In this document: positions 1 to 5,435 of the stretch, one piece after another
Position numbering within the stretch: position 1 is the first letter of the stretch
How the letters are laid out: each line of letters starts with the position of its first letter
Assembly: GCA_019428955.1 (NCBI GenBank)
Contig: JAHYJF010000087.1
Span: 1-12,185, forward strand
Reading direction: 5' to 3'
DNA from: Burkholderiaceae bacterium
GTDB taxonomy: Bacteria; Pseudomonadota; Gammaproteobacteria; Burkholderiales; Burkholderiaceae_E
DNA length: 12,185 nucleotides
Program-made: the position numbers and the translations under genes
Notes under the pieces: model-generated
The model's database searches: none
Told to the model about the DNA's origin: nothing
The model's input: the letters and a program-made list of their open reading frames with translations, nothing else

Positions 1-1140
1 CATGATCTGTGAACCGGAGCCCGAGAAGGGCTCGTAGCAGAGCCCGCCCCGCGTGACGTGCTGGCGCATCGGGATGCCGAAGGCGTCGAGCGGTTTCGGC
101 GTCGGGTGGTCGGGCCGGTCGTCCTTGGCGAAGCTCGGCAGCGCCCATGTCGAGGGCAGCGTTTCCTCGGCCACCTTCGGCGGCCGGTTCGGGCGGCGCC
201 AACCCATGAAGCACGGCTCGTGCTTCCAGAGGTAGTGCGACCTGGTCAGCACCCCGCGGTCCTTCACCCAGATGATTTGCTGGTGCACGAAGGCCCCGGC
301 CTTTTCCCAGCAGGCCTCCAGCATCGCCTGGCGGCGCGAGGCGTGCCAGCAATACCAGGCCGCGTCCTCGGTGATCGCCTCCGCCACCGCGGCGGCGATG
401 AAACCGTCGTAGATCTCGGCGCCCTGGCTGCTGTCGTCCCAGGTGGTGCCGTAGCTCTGGCTCCAATCCTTGTTTCGGGTCGGATGGTTTGAGCCGTCGT
501 AATCCACCAGGTAGGGCGGGTCGGTCGCGAACAGGATCGCCCGCTCGCCGTTCATCAGGCGGTGCACGTCGGCGGCGCTGGTGCTGTCACCGCAGAGCAG
601 ACGGTGGTCCCCGAGGATCCAGAGATCGCCGGTCCGCGAGGCCGGATTGCGCGGGGGTTCGGGGATGGTCACCGGCGGCACGGAGCCCCCGGCGCCACCT
701 TCTTCGCCGTCCCCCTCCGGCACGAAGGCCAGCAGCTTGTCGAGCTCGCCGTCGGAGAAGCCGGCCAGCGACAGGTCGAAATCTTCGGCCAGCAAGTAGT
801 TCAGTTCCGCCGAAAGCAGGGCGTCATCCCAAGTCCCTAATTCTGTTAATTTATTATCTGCGATACGATAGGCCCGGCGCTGCGCCTCGGTCAGATGGCC
901 AAGCACGATCACCGGGGCCTCGGTCAGCCCCAGCTGCGTCGCAGCCAGCACCCGGCCGTGACCCGCAATCAACTCGCCGTCCTCGGCGACGAGGCATGGC
1001 ACGGTCCAACCGAACTCGGCCATGCTGGCGGCGATCTTCGCAACCTGATCCGCGCCATGGGTTTTGGCATTGCGGGCATAGGGCTGCAAGCGCGCGAGCG
1101 ACCATTGCTCAATGCGCTCCGGGGCGAAGCTGAGGGTCAT
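1..1140 (-). CDS. ParB-domain / adenine DNA methyltransferase fusion, 3' end cut by window
   Basis: Likely DNA N6-adenine (or N4-cytosine) methyltransferase with an N-terminal ParB/sulfiredoxin-like domain, a fusion common in phages. The 380 visible codons run open through base 1, so the C-terminus is missing. Residues about 15-110 are ParB-like, with the motif AGHGRVLAA at 59-67 and ADNKLTELG at 94-102. A Gly/Pro-rich linker follows (about 142-165). The methyltransferase domain begins with GDLWILGDHRLLCGD (171-185). Catalytic motif IV is TDPPY (206-210), HPTPKPL is at 345-351, and the SAM-binding motif PFSGSGS is at 371-377. Motif IV before motif I is the beta-class order, as in CcrM. The ATG at 1138-1140 has AGGA seven bases upstream, and no other in-frame start is nearby. 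It follows a 527-bp non-coding region, so it probably has its own promoter. The target sequence cannot be read from the protein. Confidence 0.93.
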   Translation of the reverse strand, partial: MTLSFAPERIEQWSLARLQPYARNAKTHGADQVAKIAASMAEFGWTVPCLVAEDGELIAGHGRVLAATQLGLTEAPVIVLGHLTEAQRRAYRIADNKLTELGTWDDALLSAELNYLLAEDFDLSLAGFSDGELDKLLAFVPEGDGEEGGAGGSVPPVTIPEPPRNPASRTGDLWILGDHRLLCGDSTSAADVHRLMNGERAILFATDPPYLVDYDGSNHPTRNKDWSQSYGTTWDDSSQGAEIYDGFIAAAVAEAITEDAAWYCWHASRRQAMLEACWEKAGAFVHQQIIWVKDRGVLTRSHYLWKHEPCFMGWRRPNRPPKVAEETLPSTWALPSFAKDDRPDHPTPKPLDAFGIPMRQHVTRGGLCYEPFSGSGSQIM

Positions 1141-1162
1141 CTGGTGATCCTGTTTGATTGAT

Positions 1163-1310
1163 GGCGGTGGACTCCGCCAATGCGGGGTCCAGTGGCTTCC
1201 AGGGTGGACTCCGGAGTCCAGGGTATCCACCCCGGAATCCACCGGCCAAACTGCTGTTATTGCGTGGTTATTTCTGGTTTTGGGGGTGGACTCCGGACGG
1301 GGTGGACTCC
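1163..1310. repeat. GGTGGACTCC repeat array rich in GANTC sites
   Basis: Four exact copies of GGTGGACTCC lie at 1166-1175, 1203-1212, 1285-1294 and 1301-1310. A 16-bp perfect palindrome, TGGACTCCGGAGTCCA, is at 1205-1220. Related copies are GGTATCCACC (1222-1231), GGAATCCACC (1234-1243) and GGGGTCCA (1184-1191). Six GANTC pentamers fall within these 148 bp, at 1170, 1207, 1214, 1235, 1289 and 1305. GANTC is the methylation site of CcrM in alphaproteobacteria (established knowledge). The array ends about 23 bp upstream of a gene for a methyltransferase of the same structural class, so an operator or methylation-sensitive control region is a reasonable inference. Iterons of an origin are an alternative. 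Confidence 0.75.
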
Positions 1311-1510
1311 CAAAAAAACGGCTCTGACGCTGGCGATATGCCGCGCTTCGCCCCCCAGCATACGTTTTCTGCCGGAAAGGAACCGGAAAACAAATGGTTA
1401 GAGTTTCCGCTCAGTCCCACCCGGTCACCGGTCGATCAGAAAACCGTTCTCCACCCTCGCGCTTCGTCAACTGCCTGCCAACTTCGTTTCGACCCCTTTG
1501 GACCCCGATC

Positions 1511-1540
1511 TGGAGTCCGGCCCGGACTCTGGGGTCCACC
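1511..1540. repeat. Second cluster of GGAGTCC-type half-sites
   Basis: This short block repeats the motif of the 1163-1310 array. It has GGAGTCC at 1512-1518, an inverted repeat AGTCCGG-C-CCGGACT at 1514-1528, and GGGGTCCACC at 1531-1540. Two more GANTC sites occur, at 1513 and 1525. It lies about 200 bp from the main array, between it and the terminator. Confidence 0.55.
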
Positions 1541-1559
1541 ACGGCATCTGCGCCAAAGC

Positions 1560-1594
1560 AAAAGGGAGAGCGAGCCTTTCCGGCGCACTCTCCC
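1560..1594 (-). terminator. Rho-independent terminator of the leftward operon
   Basis: Read on the minus strand, GGGAGAG (1594-1588) pairs with CTCTCCC (1570-1564). An inner GCC/GGC pairing surrounds a GGAAA loop, and the stem is followed at once by TTTTGCTTT. It lies 74 bp past the DUF6362-type stop codon. On the plus strand the stem is not followed by a T run, so it acts on leftward transcripts only. It would separate the long operon from the methyltransferase gene. Confidence 0.7.
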
Positions 1595-1644
1595 CATCTT
1601 GCCTTCAGAATAGCACGAACTTGTTGCAGATGTCGAAGGGAAAA

Positions 1645-1656
1645 GTGTTGCAACAC
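1645..1656. repeat. 12-bp palindrome GTGTTGCAACAC
   Basis: A perfect 12-bp palindrome lies 11 bp beyond the stop codon of the DUF6362-type gene. A partial copy of its core, TTGTTGCA, occurs at 1621-1628. It could be a dimeric regulator site or chance. The same GTGTTG/CAACAC half-sites flank the hairpin at 10856-10882. Confidence 0.35.
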
Positions 1657-1667
1657 ATTGGAGTCGC

Positions 1668-2045
1668 TCATGCATTCAGTCGCGCCGCGATCTTGGTCAG
1701 CGCCAGCTGCCAGCGTCGCCACGCGGTGGTGCGGTCGCAGCCCAGCTCACCGCTGATCTGCTTCCACGGCACACGGGCCGCTCGCGACCAGACGAGCTTG
1801 CGCTCGGCCTCATCAATCCACAGCACCCAGTCCGATGTCTGCTCCAGCCGGGTGATGGCAGCGGCCGATGGCCAGACCCGCATCGGCTCGGGTTCCATCG
1901 CGGCAATCTCGCGGGTGGTGCGGACGATCTGCGGCCAGGCGTTGAAGAACCCTTGCGCCCTCACCGGCGGCAGCTTGCGCAGGGTGCGGAACGCCTCCTC
2001 GAAATGATCGGCCACGCACTCGACCGTCCAGATGCGGTCAGCCAT
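1668..2045 (-). CDS. DUF6362-type helix-turn-helix protein
   Basis: A 125-residue protein whose sequence fits my recollection of the DUF6362 family of alphaproteobacterial phages and prophages; this was not searched. Residues 56-66 (RVWPSAAAITR) and the C-terminal segment at about 87-113 (WSRAARVPWKQISGELG, then DRTTAWRRW) look like a helix-turn-helix, so DNA binding is inferred. The start is the ATG at 2043-2045, preceded by a strong AAAGGAGG with a six-base spacer; an upstream in-frame ATG gives a less plausible N-terminus. It overlaps the 66-residue gene upstream by 8 nt. It is the last gene before the terminator, and in this module it could regulate late genes or assist packaging. Function unknown. 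Confidence 0.85.
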   Translation of the reverse strand: MADRIWTVECVADHFEEAFRTLRKLPPVRAQGFFNAWPQIVRTTREIAAMEPEPMRVWPSAAAITRLEQTSDWVLWIDEAERKLVWSRAARVPWKQISGELGCDRTTAWRRWQLALTKIAARLNA

Positions 2046-2238
2046 GCCGGACCTCCTTTCCCATCGGGCGTCGCCCGTAAAGCTTCTCGCCAAGTTGGCG
2101 GACCAGTTCGCGTTCCGGCCATGTCAGACGCTGATCGTCGGCCGACACCGCCAGCACGCCCTGTTCGTGCCAGCCCTCGCGCTTGACCTGATCGGGGTCG
2201 CGGCGCTGGCCGCCGTAACCGTGGGGATGCCACCTCAT
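2038..2238 (-). CDS. Small conserved-looking phage protein, 66 aa
   Basis: Function unknown. The 66 residues begin MRWHPHGYGGQRRDPDQV and include LTWPERELVRQLGEKLYGRR near the C-terminus. The protein is basic and rich in Arg, Gly and aromatic residues. There is no signal peptide or membrane segment. The ATG overlaps the RuvC-like stop codon as ATGA (2235-2238), and its end overlaps the next start by 8 nt, so it is locked into the operon. The good codon usage and both overlaps support a real gene despite its size. It may be an accessory nucleic-acid-binding protein, but this is only a composition-based guess. Confidence 0.75.
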   Translation of the reverse strand: MRWHPHGYGGQRRDPDQVKREGWHEQGVLAVSADDQRLTWPERELVRQLGEKLYGRRPMGKEVRHG

Positions 2239-2771
2239 GCGACACCCCCGTTCGTTGCGATGGCCCAGAGCAGAAGCGCGATCGCGTCAGCCTCGTTGTC
2301 GTCGGCGGGGTTGAAGCCACGGGCCCGGGCAGCGGCGATCATCGCGTCCTTGTCGGCATTGCCCTTGCCTGTGGCGTGGCGCTTGATGGTGCCGACCGGG
2401 ACGCCTTGATACGGGATGCCCCGCAGCTCGGCCCAACTGGTCAAGCTGGCCATCAGGCCGCCATAGACGTGGGCGGCGTCGGTGCCTGCATGGCGCCGCA
2501 CCTCTTCGAACCAGATGGCCGAGATCGGTCCAGACAGGCGATCGATCTCGGTCAGCCAGTTGGTGAAGCGCAGGTAGCGCATGCCGCCACCGTCGAAACG
2601 TCCGGGGCGGAAGCTGGCGGTGCCACTGGTGATCAGCCCGTCGTATCCGCGCAGCGCCCAGCCGGTTGTGGTGCCGAGATCGAGGGCGATGGTTGCCATG
2701 AGCCGCGGGGATGCGCCCGACAATGGGGGCTTTGCCTGGGGCTCGGTCAGAGTCAGAGTCGTCGATGCCAT
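2235..2771 (-). CDS. RuvC-like Holliday junction resolvase/nuclease
   Basis: A predicted RNase-H-fold endonuclease that would resolve Holliday junctions or other branched DNA made during phage replication and recombination. With the chosen start it has 178 residues. The first catalytic strand is IALDLGTTTGWAL (28-40, Asp31). The second acidic position is in IWFEE (86-90). A Lys-rich loop (130-142, ATGKGNADKDAM) precedes the C-terminal DDNEADAIALLLWA (157-170), whose Asp residues complete the metal site. The ATG at 2769-2771 has GGAGA six bases upstream. The later ATG at 2697-2699, directly before the fold, lacks a ribosome binding site, so about 24 N-terminal residues are uncertain. The stop overlaps the 66-residue gene as ATGA. 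Metal-dependent nuclease activity is inferred from the family. Confidence 0.88.
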   Translation of the reverse strand: MASTTLTLTEPQAKPPLSGASPRLMATIALDLGTTTGWALRGYDGLITSGTASFRPGRFDGGGMRYLRFTNWLTEIDRLSGPISAIWFEEVRRHAGTDAAHVYGGLMASLTSWAELRGIPYQGVPVGTIKRHATGKGNADKDAMIAAARARGFNPADDNEADAIALLLWAIATNGGVA

Positions 2772-3139
2772 GATGGGTCTCCGTTGAATGAGGGGGATTC
2801 GTTTTTGGTGGAGGGCGGCGGTGGCATTGTGCTTGGCGGTACTGGCCATCGTCGTCCGACAGATCCGCCCATAGGAGGCGCACGCGGATAACCCATACGG
2901 ATGGGGAGAGAGGCCAAACCTGCTGGTTGGCCTCCCCATACGTAGTATGGGGGCTTCATTCTCTTTGACTTATTTTGGGTGCATCCAATTGATTTCATTT
3001 GGATTTCACCGTTTTTTTGAAGTCGAAGGGGCGTGGCCGACGACTTCGACTTCGACTTCCGTAAGCCATTGTTTTCGTTGAAATATGACAAAGGCAAGTC
3101 GAAGTCGAAGTGCCTCGACATGAAGTCAAAGTCAGTCAT
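2753..3139 (-). CDS. Possible 128-aa ORF between primase-helicase and RuvC-like genes
   Basis: Uncertain gene with no recognised family. The ATG overlaps the primase-helicase stop (ATGACTGA), has GGAGGG five bases upstream, and the ORF reaches 19 nt into the RuvC-like gene, so it would fill the only gap in this part of the operon. The protein starts MTDFDFMSRHFDFDL, continues with a basic Lys/Ser-rich part (about 28-60), and ends Pro/Gly-rich and arginine-containing. Against it: base composition is far more AT-rich than neighbouring genes, the reading frame is built on repeats (FDFD and SKSK come from hexamers), and several hairpins lie inside. It may be real, or an open frame over a regulatory or origin region. 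Confidence 0.35.
   Translation of the reverse strand: MTDFDFMSRHFDFDLPLSYFNENNGLRKSKSKSSATPLRLQKNGEIQMKSIGCTQNKSKRMKPPYYVWGGQPAGLASLPIRMGYPRAPPMGGSVGRRWPVPPSTMPPPPSTKNESPSFNGDPSWHRRL
2863..2952 (-). promoter_or_regulatory. Mutually exclusive hairpins in the leader of the RuvC-like gene
   Basis: Hairpin A pairs 2945-2952 with 2934-2941 (CCCCATAC and its complement, loop of 3). Hairpin B pairs 2934-2939 with 2901-2906 and 2927-2933 with 2911-2917, a 13-bp stem with a four-base bulge. Hairpin C pairs 2901-2905 with 2892-2896. Hairpin D pairs 2884-2889 with 2863-2868. A and C are compatible with each other, but each excludes B, which is the 1:2 / 3:4 versus 2:3 arrangement of attenuators. No T run follows any stem, so translational rather than transcriptional control is more likely if the structures form. 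The pairings are seen in the sequence; a switching role is inferred. Confidence 0.45.
2963..3131. repeat. AT-rich region with nested inverted repeats, candidate replication origin
   Basis: The region is about 44% GC, against clearly higher values in the flanking genes. A perfect 16-bp inverted repeat (ACTTCGACTTCGACTT and its complement) occupies 3043-3058 and 3096-3111. A further copy of its core, GAAGTCGAAG, is at 3019-3028, and a degenerate copy GAAGTCAAAG at 3122-3131. An outer 9-bp inverted repeat joins 2963-2971 with 3123-3131. A smaller one, ATCCAA/TTGGAT, is at 2983-2988 and 2999-3004. It abuts the 3' end of the primase-helicase gene. Origins of plasmid and phage initiators often lie beside the initiator gene, so an origin is inferred, not shown. 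Confidence 0.5.
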
Positions 3140-5435
3140 TGACGCCCTCCGGGTAGACCCAGACGGCGGGATTTTCGACCTCGAGACAGACCCCGGAATG
3201 GGGGCATTTGTAGTGGCTGGGATGAACTGTCACCCCTTCACCGAGAACCTCGCCTGTCTCGGGGTTGATCACTGGCGCGTGGCCAAACCGCATACCCTCG
3301 ACGCAGAGGTAGCCAAACCGGGATCGTACGTTCGGGTAGTCGAACTCGGTCGCGTCGCGACGAAACTTCACCTGTCCCTTGGTCGACAGGACGGCCAAGC
3401 GGTCTCGGATTGTGTATTTGCTGCCAAGCCCAGCCTTGTTCTCAAAGGCATCGCCAAACTGTGTGGAGGTGTAAAGGCGCCCTTCGACCGCTTCCTCAAA
3501 CAGGATGCCAAGGATCACGTCTCGTTTGCGTAGCCGCTCGGCATCATGTTTGGCGCCCGTTTCCTGCCGGACCAGCCGCTCATACCGGGCATCGATTTGC
3601 ACCCATGCGCCCTGCACCTTGTCGATGATCATGGCGGGCAGCGCAGGACCATTGCGCAACTCGATCTCCAGTCTGCGCTCGCTCCGGTCTTCGTCGGGGC
3701 GATGCATGATCAGGCCAGAGGTGTAGAAGCCGCGCAGCGCGCTGGCCCCTGAGAGCGCCAGGAACGGATCGTCCTTGACCTGGTTTTTGGCCGCCTTGCG
3801 AGTGTGGTGGGCGAGGATCACGCCCGCACCCGGGTTCACCGCCTCGCGCAGCACCTCCACCCGATCCTTGAGAAAGAACATCATCGCGTCGTTGTCGTTC
3901 TCACCACCGCCCTCGGGGCCGCCGTCAAAGAGGTTCCGGATCGGGTCGATGCAAAGGATGTCAGGCGGCGCATCAGGGAAAGCGACGCGGATTGCCTCGG
4001 TGATCTTGGCGATGCCATCCTCGTTCAAAAGCAGCTTCAGCTTCGGGGTGGCGACAAAGGTCGCGCGCGCGGCGGCAATCACAAGCGGCGGCAGGGCGAT
4101 CTGCTGCAGACGTTCGCGCAGGTAGTGGTACTGGATCTCCGCCTGCAGGTAGAAAACCCGCAGGGGTCGCGGCGGGGTGAAGCCGAGGAACGGGATCCCG
4201 GCCGCCATGTGCACCAACCAGGAGATCAGGAAATCGCTCTTGCCCACCTTCGGGGCGCCGCCCAGCACCAGCAGGCCGCCCGGCGTCAGCACGCGCGGGG
4301 CGATCAGGTCCTCAGGCATGGGGGACCGGTCGTCGAGCAAGGCGCCCAGCGTGAAGGACGACAGTGGCCCCGGCTGGTTTCGTGCCGCGGCCGATGTGTC
4401 GAGCCGGATCAGCGGCGGGCCGTTCTTCTCGATATGCCTGGCCCAGAGCCGCTCGGATTCCGCTTTCAGGCGATCCTCTGGCCAGCTCGGGCGAAGGGCT
4501 GCGGCATTGTAGCCCCGGATTGCCTCCCAGCCATCGTCGGGCGACATCCGGCCCTCATGCACCATGCGCAGGAAATGCCCGATGGCGACGCTGGCCCCGG
4601 TGAAGCGGCTCCACTCATCCTGATCGCCTTCCCGGATCGGCGTGGTCAGCACGGCGTCGAGCGACGGCTTGCCGGGGGCGACGGCCCCGCTGCTGGTCAT
4701 GCCTGCGCCCGGGATCGGCGGCATCTCCGCCACCCGTTCCGCGAACTCGTCGAGATCGACTTCCACGGCATGCTGCTCGCGGATCTGCACCAGGCGCTGA
4801 TGACCGTGCTTGTGATAAACCGACCCTGCCACCCGGATCGGCTGGTGGGCGGAGCGGAAATGGGTGTCGCCGCCGACCTTGAGCGCGATCTCGCCGCGCA
4901 GGCGACAAAGCTCGGCCAGCGCCGCCCCCTCGGCGGGTTCGGTCATCTTCCACCAGACATGCAGCTTGCTGGCGCCCTCTGAGGTACGACCGCCGCTCTC
5001 GATGATCAGGGTGGGCTGGCCAAGATGGTGCAGCAGATGCTCGAGCTTGGCGGGGATATCGCCCGCGTCGAGATCGACGACCAGTGCCTGCATCTGCAGC
5101 ACATCGGCGGATTTGGCCTGTCCGACCTCGGCGACCGTGCCGGGGATCACATAGACGGCCGCCCCTTCGCGCCAGGCCCAGTTGGCAAATGTCGCGAGCT
5201 TGCCCGGCGCGGTGGCATCGGCGCCGATCCAGATATTGTGGGGCCGTCCCTCCTTGCCCTGTCCCATGTCGACAAAACCCCGGACCGGGATCAGACCGTC
5301 GGAATAGCCGAACACGACATCGAGGAAGGTCTCGATCTGCGCAGGGTCCGGTTCGACGCCGAACGGATCCTCGATCGAGGGCGCGTCGTTGAAATCCTGC
5401 CAGGGATTGAAATGGATGATATTGTCGTCGCTCAT
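3132..5435 (-). CDS. Primase-helicase: AEP/RepB-like primase plus RepA-like ATPase
   Basis: A 767-residue replication protein expected to prime DNA synthesis and unwind the template. Residues about 30-230 resemble an archaeo-eukaryotic-type primase (RepB-like). VVDLDAGD (119-126) carries the paired catalytic Asp121/Asp123. ESGGRTSEGASKLHVWW (146-162) carries the conserved His159, and PIRVAGS (199-205) gives the basic nucleotide-binding motif. A linker of about 100 residues follows. The RecA/RepA-like ATPase has Walker A GGAPKVGKS (392-400), Walker B ILCIDP (493-498) and LAHHTRK (541-547). Residues about 630-710 look like a winged helix. The tail has Cys711, Cys744 and Cys750. ATGA overlap with the nuclease gene fixes the start. 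Primase plus hexameric ATPase in one chain is known in plasmids and phages; the C-terminal cysteine region I do not recognise. Confidence 0.9.
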   Translation of the reverse strand: MSDDNIIHFNPWQDFNDAPSIEDPFGVEPDPAQIETFLDVVFGYSDGLIPVRGFVDMGQGKEGRPHNIWIGADATAPGKLATFANWAWREGAAVYVIPGTVAEVGQAKSADVLQMQALVVDLDAGDIPAKLEHLLHHLGQPTLIIESGGRTSEGASKLHVWWKMTEPAEGAALAELCRLRGEIALKVGGDTHFRSAHQPIRVAGSVYHKHGHQRLVQIREQHAVEVDLDEFAERVAEMPPIPGAGMTSSGAVAPGKPSLDAVLTTPIREGDQDEWSRFTGASVAIGHFLRMVHEGRMSPDDGWEAIRGYNAAALRPSWPEDRLKAESERLWARHIEKNGPPLIRLDTSAAARNQPGPLSSFTLGALLDDRSPMPEDLIAPRVLTPGGLLVLGGAPKVGKSDFLISWLVHMAAGIPFLGFTPPRPLRVFYLQAEIQYHYLRERLQQIALPPLVIAAARATFVATPKLKLLLNEDGIAKITEAIRVAFPDAPPDILCIDPIRNLFDGGPEGGGENDNDAMMFFLKDRVEVLREAVNPGAGVILAHHTRKAAKNQVKDDPFLALSGASALRGFYTSGLIMHRPDEDRSERRLEIELRNGPALPAMIIDKVQGAWVQIDARYERLVRQETGAKHDAERLRKRDVILGILFEEAVEGRLYTSTQFGDAFENKAGLGSKYTIRDRLAVLSTKGQVKFRRDATEFDYPNVRSRFGYLCVEGMRFGHAPVINPETGEVLGEGVTVHPSHYKCPHSGVCLEVENPAVWVYPEGVND

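Larger units (their letters stand above)
1141..1667. other. Non-coding region between methyltransferase and DUF6362-type gene
   Basis: These 527 bases hold no convincing gene on either strand. They contain, from left to right, the GGTGGACTCC/GANTC repeat array, a stretch without recognised features (about 1311-1510), a second small cluster of related half-sites, a Rho-independent terminator reading leftward, and a 12-bp palindrome just after the DUF6362-type stop codon. I could not identify a clear -35/-10 promoter for the methyltransferase, although one is expected between the terminator and base 1140. Confidence 0.7.

Noticed and set aside
1163..1310. CRISPR array
   Set aside because: Repeat units are only 10 bp, spacing is irregular (37, 82 and 16 bp), and the units are partly palindromic with no cas genes other than an isolated Cas4-like nuclease.
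1312..1340. Second leftward terminator, a CGGC/GCCG stem followed by seven T on the minus strand
   Set aside because: The stem has only four base pairs with a 17-base loop, too weak to call.
1158..1613. Plus-strand open frame of 151 codons over the repeat array
   Set aside because: The translated repeats give no coherent protein, and the region holds regulatory-type repeats and a terminator for the other strand.
1411..1671. Possible 86-aa minus-strand ORF starting MSDSNVLQHF whose ATG overlaps the DUF6362-type stop as ATGA
   Set aside because: No ribosome binding site, the frame runs through the Rho-independent terminator and the GANTC half-site cluster, and its codon use differs from the neighbouring genes. 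An A before TGA arises by chance one time in four.
2940..3131. Sigma-70 type promoters in the AT-rich stretch
   Set aside because: TTGACT-like hexamers occur on both strands, but none has a convincing -10 at proper spacing.
3804..4982. Long plus-strand open frame of 392 codons
   Set aside because: It is antisense to the primase-helicase, which shows complete catalytic motifs. The plus-strand product is rich in Arg, Gly, His and Pro with no domain, as expected of a shadow frame in GC-rich DNA.
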